From: Actinomycetota bacterium
GTDB taxonomy: Bacteria > Actinomycetota > Actinomycetes > S36-B12
Length of the DNA: 64,000 nt
Direction: 5' to 3'
Assembly (NCBI GenBank): GCA_016870515.1
Contig: VGBL01000001.1
Span: 124,001-188,000 of the forward strand
The notes below the pieces were generated by a model. It saw nothing but the letters and a program-made list of their open reading frames with translations, was not told the origin of the DNA and did not search any database. Made by a program: the position numbers and the translations under genes. Below are positions 16,844-25,094 of the stretch, one piece after another; position 1 is the first letter of the stretch; every line of letters begins with the position of its first letter.

Positions 16844-17958
16844 CTCGCTTGAACCTCGGTGGCGATCTGCTGGTAGATCTTCGACGCGGCGCCGAGGTCG
16901 ATCAGGCTCTCGCCCTTGGCCAGATCTGCCGGCGTCATGGCGATGTTGGGGAAGTCCGCCCCAAGTTCCGCCGCCGCCTTCTCGGCAATCGTCTTGTTGG
17001 GGCTCTTGTAAAGGATGTTGTTGGTCATCCATGACTGCATCTCATCGCCGATCATGAAGTTGATGTAGGCCATGGCAGCTTCCTTGTTCTTGCTGGACTT
17101 CAGCACCACCATCGTGTCGGCCCACAGGTCGGCACCCTCGGACGGCACCACGAACTTCACGTTGGGATCGCCCGAGTAGTTGCACCAACCATCCCACGCA
17201 ACGGCCATGACGACCTCACCAGCAGCCAGGCGGCTGTAGAAGGTCACGTCATCGAAGCCCAGCAGAGTGGGCTTGGTCTTGAGCAGTTGCTGCTTGATCT
17301 GCTCGAGCTCACCCTCGTCCGTGGTGTTGGCGCTGAAGCCGAGTGCCTTGGCCGCGGGCAGGTTCAGCCACGGCTGGGTCGCCAGCATCAGCGTCTTCTT
17401 CTCGTATTCGGGCGCCGGATTGAGCAAGTCGTTCCACGAGGTGGGCGCGGCGGCCATGAGGTCCTCTCGGTAGCAGATGCCCGTCGTACCCCAGGCGTAG
17501 GGAACGCTGAACGTGCTGCCCGGATCGAACGACAGGTTCTTGCTCTCGGGGTAGAGGTTGGCCATGTTGGGCACGAGACGTGGATCGATCGGCTCGAGCA
17601 GCCCGGCCTCATTGAGCGCCTGGGCATATTGGCCCGACACGAAGGCCACATCGATGCCCGGATCGCCACCCGCGGTCAGTTTGCCGACGATCTCCTCGTT
17701 GGTCGCATGCTTGGCGACCGTGATGTTGGCCTTCGTGGTGTCAGTGAACTTCAAAGCAACGTCCGGATCCATGTAGGCATCCCAATTGCTGACGACGATC
17801 GACTGCTTGCTCAGATCGGCGCTGGGGTCAAGCGACGGAGAGGGACTTGCATCTCCGCCTGAGGATCCGCCACCGCATGCGGCCAGGAGGACGGCACAGA
17901 CCGCTCCCGCGATGCCGAGGACGGAGGCCCGACGGGCCCGTGTCCGCTGTGTTGCCAT
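16840..17958 (-). CDS. potD: polyamine-type ABC transporter substrate-binding lipoprotein (PotD-like)
   Basis: A 372-residue lipoprotein: basic N-terminus, hydrophobic stretch and lipobox LLAACGGG with Cys28, a Ser/Pro/Asp-rich linker, then a type II periplasmic-binding fold of the PotD/PotF class (VVSNWDAYMDPDVALKF, FSVPYAWGTTGICYR, AVAWDGWCNYSGDPNVKFVVPSEGA). It presents the ligand, likely a polyamine or a related cationic amine, to the PotBC pore outside the membrane. The ATG at 17958 has an AGGAGAGAAGGAG ribosome site. It follows tetR by 29 bases, so both are probably in one transcript. The ligand is inferred from family only. Confidence 0.9.
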   Translation of the reverse strand: MATQRTRARRASVLGIAGAVCAVLLAACGGGSSGGDASPSPSLDPSADLSKQSIVVSNWDAYMDPDVALKFTDTTKANITVAKHATNEEIVGKLTAGGDPGIDVAFVSGQYAQALNEAGLLEPIDPRLVPNMANLYPESKNLSFDPGSTFSVPYAWGTTGICYREDLMAAAPTSWNDLLNPAPEYEKKTLMLATQPWLNLPAAKALGFSANTTDEGELEQIKQQLLKTKPTLLGFDDVTFYSRLAAGEVVMAVAWDGWCNYSGDPNVKFVVPSEGADLWADTMVVLKSSKNKEAAMAYINFMIGDEMQSWMTNNILYKSPNKTIAEKAAAELGADFPNIAMTPADLAKGESLIDLGAASKIYQQIATEVQAS

Positions 17959-17987
17959 CTCTTCTCCTTCTCTCCTGTGACGCTGCG

Positions 17988-18668
17988 TCACGAGGACTGC
18001 TCGCGACGACTCAATTGGATTTCGGGGAGGTGCCTGAGATCGACTCCCAGTTGCTCGCACGCAAACGAGCGAATGAGGCCGCGAACCCGCCCAAGAGGGG
18101 TCCACGAGTAGCCGACGACCGTGCGGAAGCACAGGCCATCGACCATGGCGCTGATGCGTTCGGCCACCACCTCTGGCTCTCTCAGGGGGGTGAAGACACC
18201 TGCGCGCGTGCCCTCCTGGACGAGCTTCACGAGTTCGTCGCGGTAGTCAGCGGCGAGCTCCTCGCAAAGTGGCTGCAGCGATGCATCGTGCGTCGCCGCC
18301 GTCCAGAGTTCGAGCCAGAGGACGTACTCGTCGTAGAGCACGCCCGGATGGGGAAGGCTGACCTCGAGGAGCGTGGCCAGCACCGTGAGGTAGTCGCCAT
18401 CGCGACGAAGCGCAGCGAAGCGCTCCGCGGGCCTGCCGATCGCCCAGCGCAGGGCGTCGACGAGCATCTCGTCCTTGCTGCCGAAGTAGTAGTGCACGAT
18501 GCCGGTCGACACCCCGGCCTCGACGGCTACGTCGCGCACGCGCATGCCCGCCGAGCCGTCGCGCACCAGGACCCGCGCTGCTGCGGCCATGAGGTGCTCA
18601 CGACGGTCGAGGGCATCATCCGCCGACAGATTCGGCGGAATGGCCACCGACACATCCATGAGCGCCAT
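17988..18668 (-). CDS. TetR family regulator of the pot operon
   Basis: A 226-residue TetR-type repressor. The N-terminal helix-turn-helix is VRDVAVEAGVSTGIVHYYFG near residues 45-64, followed by SKDEMLVDALR; the C-terminal ligand domain resembles BetI-like regulators (LWLELWTAATHD). The gene heads the potDBCA operon, so ligand-dependent control of the transporter and of itself is likely. The perfect palindrome at 18686-18699 lies just upstream of a TACAGT hexamer eight bases before the ATG, a good position for repression. Confidence 0.88.
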   Translation of the reverse strand: MALMDVSVAIPPNLSADDALDRREHLMAAAARVLVRDGSAGMRVRDVAVEAGVSTGIVHYYFGSKDEMLVDALRWAIGRPAERFAALRRDGDYLTVLATLLEVSLPHPGVLYDEYVLWLELWTAATHDASLQPLCEELAADYRDELVKLVQEGTRAGVFTPLREPEVVAERISAMVDGLCFRTVVGYSWTPLGRVRGLIRSFACEQLGVDLRHLPEIQLSRREQSS

Positions 18669-18685
18669 ACCTTGGGACTGTACTG

Positions 18686-18699
18686 ACTGGACGTCCAGT
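18686..18699. promoter_or_regulatory. 14-bp perfect palindrome ACTGGACGTCCAGT, probable TetR operator
   Basis: It sits in the 59-base gap between the divergent tetR-pot operon and the saccharopine-dehydrogenase-like operon. Sequence and symmetry (GACGTC centre) resemble many TetR-family operators. It is placed to control both directions. Confidence 0.72.
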
Positions 18700-18727
18700 T
18701 GGGACCAGAAACCGGGAAAGGACCCCC

Positions 18728-19897
18728 ATGCGGATCGGTGTCGTCGGCGGCGCGGGGGCCATGGGCTCGGCCACGGTTGCCGACCTAGCGGGCTCCCCCG
18801 GTATCACCGAGGTCGTCATCGTCGATCCCGATATCGAGCGCGCCCGCGCCCTTGCCGAGCGTCTCGACGAACGTGGGGCAGCGCTCGTCGCGCGCGGCAT
18901 CGACGCACCCCTCGCCGTCAGCCTCGCCGACTGCGCTGCCGTGGTAAATGCCTCCGGCCATGCCCACAACATCGCGGTCATGGAGGCCTGTCTCGAAATG
19001 GGAGCGCACTACACCGATCTCGGCGGCTTATTCCACGTCGCTGTGCGTCAATACGACTGGCATCAACGCTTTGTCGATGCTGGGCTGACGGCCACGCTGT
19101 CGATGGGCTCGGCTCCCGGCCTCACCAACCTCATGGCTGCGCGCGGAGTCGAACTCGGGCAACTCGACACCGTCGAGTCCATCGAGATTGCCGATGCCGT
19201 CGTACCCGGCCGGCAGTACCACCCCTCGGAGCCCTACGGCCCGCCGTATGCCGCGCTGACCCTCATCGAGGAATACACCGCTCCCGCGCCGCAATTCGTC
19301 GATGGTGCCATCGGTTTCTTCCCGGCAGGGTCGGGAGCCCGCACCTACGCCTTCCCCGGCGGAGAGGTGGAGTGCGTCTACACGATCCACTCCGAGCCGG
19401 CCACCCTGCCGAGGTCCTACGCCGACCGCGGGATCAAGCGAGTCGAATGGCGACTAGGCCTCGCCCCGGCCGACCACGTGCGACTGCTGTCCTTCGTGGC
19501 CTCGGGGCTGGCCAGTGAGGAGCCGGTGGTCGTCGACGGCGTGAGCGTCCGTCCTGCCGACGTGCTGATCGCTGTGTTGGGCCGCCAGGCACGTGCCGAT
19601 GCCCCAACGCCTGATCCCGATGCGGTGGAGTGGTTCCGGGTCATCACCACAGGCTCGCGCGATGGTGCCCAGGTCACCGTGACATGCGACGTGAAGGTGA
19701 CCGACCCGCCGTCCGGGGAGTTCTCCGGTGGCGCCTGGGTGACCGGCGTACCGCCGTCGATCGCCGCCCAGATCATGGCCTCGGGCCGAGCCCTGCGCAC
19801 CGGCGTCCACGGACCCGAGCTCACCATGCCCCTTGACCTCTTCTTCACCGAACTTGCCGGGCGGGGCATGATCCCGCTAGATCAGATCGACGACTGA
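18728..19897 (+). CDS. saccharopine dehydrogenase-like NAD(P)-dependent oxidoreductase
   Basis: A 389-residue protein with an N-terminal Rossmann motif (MRIGVVGGAGAMGSATVADL) and the family features VVNASGHAHNIAVMEACLEMG split over residues 77-97, then YTDLGGLF and GSAPGLTNLMA. This family forms or splits secondary amines between amino acids and carbonyl compounds (saccharopine, carboxynorspermidine and opine-like products). The ATG has GGAAAGGA five bases upstream. First of four same-strand genes (next: glycosyltransferase, SIS protein, kinase) and divergent from a polyamine-type importer, which suggests a role in amine or opine metabolism (inference). Confidence 0.82.
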   Translation: MRIGVVGGAGAMGSATVADLAGSPGITEVVIVDPDIERARALAERLDERGAALVARGIDAPLAVSLADCAAVVNASGHAHNIAVMEACLEMGAHYTDLGGLFHVAVRQYDWHQRFVDAGLTATLSMGSAPGLTNLMAARGVELGQLDTVESIEIADAVVPGRQYHPSEPYGPPYAALTLIEEYTAPAPQFVDGAIGFFPAGSGARTYAFPGGEVECVYTIHSEPATLPRSYADRGIKRVEWRLGLAPADHVRLLSFVASGLASEEPVVVDGVSVRPADVLIAVLGRQARADAPTPDPDAVEWFRVITTGSRDGAQVTVTCDVKVTDPPSGEFSGGAWVTGVPPSIAAQIMASGRALRTGVHGPELTMPLDLFFTELAGRGMIPLDQIDD

Positions 19898-19910
19898 CCG
19901 CGGAGGCACC

Positions 19911-21203
19911 ATGGCTGATCGACCCCTCACTGTGCTCCTAGCCGCCGAGAGCGCCTACGGCCCCACCAACAACTGCATCGGTATCGGCGCCGAGCTCATC
20001 AAGATGGGGCACCGAGTCGTCTTTGCCGCCGAGGAGTCCTGGGCCGGCAAGATCGAGCCACTCGGCATCGAGGAGCGGCTGGTCTCGATGGCTCCCCCGC
20101 CCGAGGAGGAGGCAGCCGCCGGCCAGTTCTGGATCGATTTCATACGCGATACCTCTCCGGAGTTCCGCAAGAGCACGTTCGACCAGATCACGACGTTCAT
20201 CGAGCCTGTTTGGCGCAGCCTCATGGATGGTGCGAAATACGCAAACCCGCAGTTCGCCGCGATCGTCGATGAGATTGCCCCCGACATCATCGTGCAGGAC
20301 AATGTGTCGGCCTTCCCCGCCCTCATGGCGACCGGCCGGCCTTTCGTGCGGCTCGTGTCATGCCAACCGCTCGAGATGACCGGTCCCAAGCTCCCTCCCG
20401 CGCTGGCCGGACTCCCCGCCGACGACTCAAGCCAATGGCAGGCGTGGCGCGATGAATACGCGCGCATCAATGCTGGCGTGTGGGCCGAATACAACGAGTT
20501 CTCGCAGGACTCAGGTGCCGGGCCTCTGCCCGCGGGCGAGTTCAACTACGTCGGCGATGCCAACGTATACATCTACCCCTCGGTCGTGGATTACGTCGAT
20601 CGGAGACCGCTCGACGCTACCTGGCATCGGGTGCAGTCATCCGTGCGCCGCACCGAGCTGCCGATCGACGTGCCCGCTCACATCCTCGAGGGTGAGGGAT
20701 CCCTGGTCTACCTCTCGCTCGGTTCGCTCGGCGGAGCAGACATCGACCTCATGAAGCGACTCACCGGCTTCCTGGCCGACAGCCCCCACCGCTTCATCGT
20801 CAGCAAGGGCCCGCGTGCCGATGAGTGGGAATTGCCCGACAACATGTGGGGTGCGGGCATGGTGCCGCAGACCACGCTTCTAGACAAGGTCGACCTCGTC
20901 ATCACGCACGGAGGCAACAACACCACGTGCGAGTCCTTTCACTTCGGCAAGCCCATGGTCGTCCTGCCGCTCTTCTGGGACCAATACGACAACGCCCAGC
21001 GCATCGACGAGACCGGCTTCGGAAGGCGACTGGACACCTACCGTGTCGAGAAGGCGGAGCTCAACTCCGCAATCGACACGCTCCTGGCAGACACTGCCCT
21101 TCGCCAACGCATGTCCGAGATCTCTCGTCAAATCCGGGCTGAAGACGGAGTTAAGCGCGAAGCCGAGATCATCGCCGACCTGGGGAAGTCAACGGCACGC
21201 TGA
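19911..21203 (+). CDS. GT1-family glycosyltransferase (UGT/MGT-like)
   Basis: A 430-residue GT-B-fold enzyme. The N-terminal acceptor domain starts LTVLLAAESAYGPTNNC; the C-terminal domain has VYLSLGSLGG near residue 268 and the donor-binding signature THGGNNTTCESFHFGKPM followed by LPLFWDQYDNAQRI. These match UDP-glucuronosyl/macrolide-type transferases that glycosylate small molecules from a nucleotide sugar. The ATG has GGAGG four bases upstream. Only 13 bases after the oxidoreductase and overlapping the SIS gene by one base (TGATG), so one operon. Acceptor unknown. Confidence 0.85.
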   Translation: MADRPLTVLLAAESAYGPTNNCIGIGAELIKMGHRVVFAAEESWAGKIEPLGIEERLVSMAPPPEEEAAAGQFWIDFIRDTSPEFRKSTFDQITTFIEPVWRSLMDGAKYANPQFAAIVDEIAPDIIVQDNVSAFPALMATGRPFVRLVSCQPLEMTGPKLPPALAGLPADDSSQWQAWRDEYARINAGVWAEYNEFSQDSGAGPLPAGEFNYVGDANVYIYPSVVDYVDRRPLDATWHRVQSSVRRTELPIDVPAHILEGEGSLVYLSLGSLGGADIDLMKRLTGFLADSPHRFIVSKGPRADEWELPDNMWGAGMVPQTTLLDKVDLVITHGGNNTTCESFHFGKPMVVLPLFWDQYDNAQRIDETGFGRRLDTYRVEKAELNSAIDTLLADTALRQRMSEISRQIRAEDGVKREAEIIADLGKSTAR

Positions 21204-22150
21204 TGAAGCCTGACCTGTTCGAGCAGGATCTGCTCGACATCCCCGCACGGCTCAACCAGCTGGCGGATCGACTCGATGTCGATGACCCGTGGGCGCCCCT
21301 GGCATCGCACGGCGCACTGCTGACCGGCATGGGGTCATCGCAGTACGCCGCCCGGACGGCTGCCGGCTGGCTTCGGCACCGCGGAGCCTCCGTCACCGAC
21401 GAGATCGCCACAACCGATCCCGGCTGGCCGGGCGGTCCCGGCACGAGCGCGATCCTCATCTCCGCATCCGGCGGATCCGCCGAGACACTCGACCGCGCCA
21501 GCCGTCTTGCCGAGGGCACTCAACGTGTTGCGCTCGTCAACACCATGGATTCGGCCCTAGCCCGCCGGTCGGATGCGCTGATCACGATGCACGCGGGTCC
21601 TGAGCCGGGCGAGGTCGCGTGCCGCACCTACCGCCACACGATCGCCCTGCTGCTCGCCCTGGCTTTCCCCAGATCAGACATCGCCACCGCCTGTCGTGCC
21701 GCTGCGCAGCACACGAGCGCCTTGCTCGCCGACACTTCATGGCTCGATGCAATCGACGAGATCCTCACGCCCACGCAGACGACGTACTGGATCGCACCGG
21801 AGAATCGCATCGGGTCCGCGCTGCAGTCAGCGCTCATGATGCGAGAGGTACCCCGACGCCCGGCGGTCGGATGCGAGACCGGGGACTGGAGCCACGTCGA
21901 CGTCTATCTCACCCTGACCACCGAGTACCGATGCGTTGTCTTCACCGGATCGAGCTGGGACTCACAGGCCGTGGACTGGCTGACGAAGCGCGGCTCGCAT
22001 GTGGTCAGCATCGGCGACGCACTCGGGGTGCCCGGCGAGTTCAACGTGGCCATGCCGGGCAATCCCTTCGCGCGCATGCTTTGCGAGACCCTCATCGCCG
22101 AGCTTCTGGCCCTGCGATGGTGGCGAAGAGACCCCATCGAGGCGGCATGA
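21203..22150 (+). CDS. SIS-domain protein (GlmS/FrlB-like sugar isomerase or deglycase)
   Basis: A 315-residue double-SIS protein. The first SIS half has LLTGMGSSQYAARTAAGWL and ILISASGGSAETLDRA; VALVNTMDSALARRSDALI and HAGPEPGEVACRTYRH follow the pattern of the isomerase half of GlmS, without a glutaminase domain. Such stand-alone proteins act on phosphosugars as aldose-ketose isomerases, deaminases, or deglycases that split fructosamine 6-phosphates. It overlaps both neighbours (TGATG upstream, ATGA downstream), so it is made together with the glycosyltransferase and the kinase. Confidence 0.82.
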   Translation: MKPDLFEQDLLDIPARLNQLADRLDVDDPWAPLASHGALLTGMGSSQYAARTAAGWLRHRGASVTDEIATTDPGWPGGPGTSAILISASGGSAETLDRASRLAEGTQRVALVNTMDSALARRSDALITMHAGPEPGEVACRTYRHTIALLLALAFPRSDIATACRAAAQHTSALLADTSWLDAIDEILTPTQTTYWIAPENRIGSALQSALMMREVPRRPAVGCETGDWSHVDVYLTLTTEYRCVVFTGSSWDSQAVDWLTKRGSHVVSIGDALGVPGEFNVAMPGNPFARMLCETLIAELLALRWWRRDPIEAA

Positions 22151-23379
22151 CCCTCCTGGACGAGATCCGATCCGACCTGGGCCGAGCCTCGACCGATGCC
22201 CTCGTCCCCGTCCTCCGGCATGGCCAGCTTCCGGCGATCGTAGAGATCACCGACGTTTCCGCTTTGGCACCTGGCTTTGCTGTCGCTGCCGTCCGGCTGA
22301 CGGACTCCCGCGAATTCTTCGTGCCGCTCGTGCGCGACCGGCATTGGCGTAGGGCCGAGTCCGGCGACGGCGCTAGCCTGGCCGCCCTCGATGCACCGGC
22401 ACCGATCGTGGTGGAGCGCCTCAATCCGTTGCCCGTCGTCACCACCGGCCGTGAGCGCGCGGTCGACGTCGACATGACCAACGATGTGCGCGTCATCGCC
22501 GACTCGGTCGTCGCCAAGTGGCAGTTCCTGCGCCAATCGGGATCACTCATCGGTCCTCGCGTGGTGTCACATCTGTGGGCCGCTGGTTTCGGCGACCTTC
22601 CGGAGCCATTCGCCACGGTGTGCTGGAACGACGACCTCCTGGTGTCCTTCGCGAGATTCCTCCCGGGAGCCGAGGACGGGTGGGAGTGGATGCTCGACGA
22701 TGTCGGCCGGATGCTTGCCGGGGAGGCACCCGCGCCTTCGTGGCCGGAGGTAGTCGGCCAACTAGCCGCTCGGATGCATGCCGCCGCCGTTCGCCCGACC
22801 CGAGTCATCGATCGCCCGGTCGAGCGCCGCTCGCTGGCCCCCTTCGCTCACCACTACCGGGCGCTTCTTGACTCGACCCTCGACGACGAGTTGCGGGTGG
22901 CGGTCGAGCGCTGGTGTCCGCGATTCATTGATGCGTGCGACACATTGACTGCCGCAGATGACGTCGAAGTCATACCCATTCATGGAGACCTGCATCCCGG
23001 TCAATTCCTCCGATGGCGTGATGGCATTGCCATCTGCGACTTCGACGGCAACCCCACTCTTCCCGCACACCTACGGACCCTTCGAGGACCCACCGCGCAG
23101 GATGTCGCGGGCATCCTGCGAGGGCTCGATCACGTGGCGATCGCGGCCGCCCACCGCACGGGCGAGTCGGCGGCGCTGGGACCAGCCCGTGAGTGGGCCC
23201 GCGATGCGCGAGGCAGGGCTTTATCGGCGTATCGCCGTGAGCCGGGCGTTCCCGCCCTCGACGAGTCGGTGCTAGGCGCCCTCGAGACGTTGTCGCCCCT
23301 GCACGAGGCGGTCTACGCCACGACCTACCTGCCGCGCTGGCGCTACGTCCCCCTGGCGGTGCTTGACGGAGACTGGTAG
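22147..23379 (+). CDS. maltokinase/glucosamine-kinase-like phosphotransferase
   Basis: A 410-residue kinase of the aminoglycoside-phosphotransferase fold. An N-terminal cap domain (residues 1-90, with SREFFVPLVRD) resembles that of actinobacterial maltokinases and glucosamine kinases. Lys124 in VVAKWQ is the likely ATP-contact lysine, DGWEWMLDD at about 178 lies in the sugar-binding region, and the catalytic segment is IHGDLHPGQFL (Asp281) with ICDFDGN (Asp298/300). Likely phosphorylates a sugar or amino sugar that the overlapping SIS protein then converts. Last gene of the operon; ends two bases before the convergent lyase gene. Confidence 0.78.
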   Translation: MTLLDEIRSDLGRASTDALVPVLRHGQLPAIVEITDVSALAPGFAVAAVRLTDSREFFVPLVRDRHWRRAESGDGASLAALDAPAPIVVERLNPLPVVTTGRERAVDVDMTNDVRVIADSVVAKWQFLRQSGSLIGPRVVSHLWAAGFGDLPEPFATVCWNDDLLVSFARFLPGAEDGWEWMLDDVGRMLAGEAPAPSWPEVVGQLAARMHAAAVRPTRVIDRPVERRSLAPFAHHYRALLDSTLDDELRVAVERWCPRFIDACDTLTAADDVEVIPIHGDLHPGQFLRWRDGIAICDFDGNPTLPAHLRTLRGPTAQDVAGILRGLDHVAIAAAHRTGESAALGPAREWARDARGRALSAYRREPGVPALDESVLGALETLSPLHEAVYATTYLPRWRYVPLAVLDGDW

Positions 23380-23380
23380 C

Positions 23381-24418
23381 TCAGGCGCCCATCTCGCGAC
23401 TGATGGCCGCCACGAACCCATCGACGTCTGCGGGCGTCGTATCCCATGAGCACATCCACCGAACTTCACCGGTGCGCTCATCCCACTCGTAGAAGCGATA
23501 GTGCTGCTGCAGCCGGGCCGTGACATCGCGTGGCAGGTAGGCGAAGACGGCATTGGCATCAACTCGTCGAGCGATCGTGATGCCGGGGATCTGCTTCACG
23601 CCTTCAAGGAGCCTCTGTGCCATCGCATTGGCATGCGAAGCGTTGCGGCGCCACAGATCGTCGGTGAGAAGAGCGCACAACTGGGCACTGACGAAGCGCA
23701 TCTTACTGGCCAACTGCATGGACGACTTGCGCAGGAACGGCACCGCATGCGCAAGACCCGGATCGAGCACGACCACGGCCTCGGCTCCCAGCGCACCGTT
23801 CTTCGTGCCTCCCAGCGAAAGGATGTCGATGCCCACGTCGGTCGTGATGGCGCGGAGGTCCACGTCGAGCCCGGCAGCCGCATTTGCCAGGCGTGCCCCG
23901 TCGAGGTGGACCTTCATGCCCAGTCCGTGCACATGATCGGCGAGCCGACCGAGCTGCTCGGGGCAGTAAGCAGTGCCCAACTCCGACGACTGCGTCACCG
24001 TGACTACCGCCTGCTGAGAACGATGGACGTCACCGGATCTCACCGCGTGCACATCGATGGCGTCGGGCGTCAGCAGTCCATCCACTGTCGGTGTCGTCCA
24101 TAGCTTTAGGCCCGCCATCTTCTCGGGCGCCCCGCCTTCGTCGACGTTGATGTGCGCGGTCTCCGCGCAGATGACTGCTTCCCACGGGCGGCAGATGGCC
24201 GACAGGGCAACGACGTTGGCTCCCGTGCCATTGAGGGCCGGGAAGACCTCTGCCTGTGCACCGAAGTGCTCGCGCACGAGGTCGGCAAGGCGCGCGGTCT
24301 CGTCGTCCTCGCCGTAGGCGACAGCGTGCCCGGCGTTGGCCCGCACGATCGCATCGAGGACCTCCGGATGTGCCCCGGCGTAGTTGTCACTGGCGAAGCC
24401 GCGCCAGGAAGTCGACAT
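23381..24418 (-). CDS. threonine-aldolase-like PLP beta-eliminating lyase
   Basis: A 345-residue fold-type I PLP enzyme: NGTGANVVALSA (cofactor phosphate contact), ETAHINVDEGGAPEK (ring-stacking His89 region), VHLDGARLANAAA with Asp173, and SLGGTKNGALGAEAVV where Lys206 would bind PLP. The pattern is that of low-specificity threonine aldolases, which cleave beta-hydroxy amino acids to glycine and an aldehyde. The start at 24418 has GGAGG six bases upstream within the SDR gene, whose stop is one base away. Third gene of an operon with DUF6421 and SDR, so its real substrate may be specialised. Confidence 0.85.
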   Translation of the reverse strand: MSTSWRGFASDNYAGAHPEVLDAIVRANAGHAVAYGEDDETARLADLVREHFGAQAEVFPALNGTGANVVALSAICRPWEAVICAETAHINVDEGGAPEKMAGLKLWTTPTVDGLLTPDAIDVHAVRSGDVHRSQQAVVTVTQSSELGTAYCPEQLGRLADHVHGLGMKVHLDGARLANAAAGLDVDLRAITTDVGIDILSLGGTKNGALGAEAVVVLDPGLAHAVPFLRKSSMQLASKMRFVSAQLCALLTDDLWRRNASHANAMAQRLLEGVKQIPGITIARRVDANAVFAYLPRDVTARLQQHYRFYEWDERTGEVRWMCSWDTTPADVDGFVAAISREMGA

Positions 24419-24419
24419 C

Positions 24420-25094
24420 TCAGGCCTCCGTGAGATCCATACGCGTGCCGTTGGGCACGTCACCGTCGACGATCCCACGGATGGCCGCCGCGAGGTCGGA
24501 GGTATCCGAGTAGCCCTTGAAGGCCTTGTCGGGGTCGCTGGCTCGCATGCTCTCGTCGACCAGCGCCATGACTGCCACGATCGCCGCCCGCGCCTGAGTG
24601 TCCTTGAAGGAGTTGGCGAGCCCGCCCACCCAGGTCTCGGCGGCCGCCTTAGCCGTGGCATAGGCGACATTGCCCGCCGTGGGCTTTGCCGACGACGTGC
24701 TCGAGACCATGACATAGCTACCACCCGACGCAACGAGCGCGTCACGAAAGGTGACGCTCGTCGTGCGGACGGTGCCGAAGACTCCCGGTGCGATCGAATT
24801 CCAGGCTTCGAGCGCGGTCAGGTCAACCGTCTTGGAGCCCTGCCATCCACCCACGAGGTGCACGACGGCATCGACCCGGCCGTGTCGAGCGATCACATCG
24901 TCGCGGAAGCGAATCACTTCATTGACGTCGAGCAGGTCAACGACAACCGCCTCGCCGCCGACAACATCGGCCGCTGCCTGTGCGAGGTCCTCACAACGAT
25001 CGACGACGATCACCAGATGGGTGGCGCCGAGGGCCTTCGCCACGGCGCGACCACCCATTCCCGCGCCCAGCACGACGGCAACGGACCCGTTCAT
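24420..25094 (-). CDS. short-chain dehydrogenase/reductase (SDR)
   Basis: A 224-residue single-domain SDR. The cofactor motif is VVLGAGMGGRAVAKAL, a variant of TGxxxGxG; VVHLVGG replaces the usual NNAG; the active site is Ser131/132, Tyr145 and Lys149 (YATAKAA). Acidic residues after the second strand (VIVVDR) suggest NAD preference. Substrate unknown. It overlaps the upstream DUF6421 gene by four bases (25091-25094) and is followed after one base by the lyase gene, so the three are translated as a unit. Confidence 0.85.
   Translation of the reverse strand: MNGSVAVVLGAGMGGRAVAKALGATHLVIVVDRCEDLAQAAADVVGGEAVVVDLLDVNEVIRFRDDVIARHGRVDAVVHLVGGWQGSKTVDLTALEAWNSIAPGVFGTVRTTSVTFRDALVASGGSYVMVSSTSSAKPTAGNVAYATAKAAAETWVGGLANSFKDTQARAAIVAVMALVDESMRASDPDKAFKGYSDTSDLAAAIRGIVDGDVPNGTRMDLTEA

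Noticed and set aside
19911-21203. Macrolide or antibiotic biosynthetic cluster suggested by the GT1 enzyme
   Set aside because: No polyketide, peptide synthetase or tailoring genes are near; the neighbours are an oxidoreductase, SIS and kinase.
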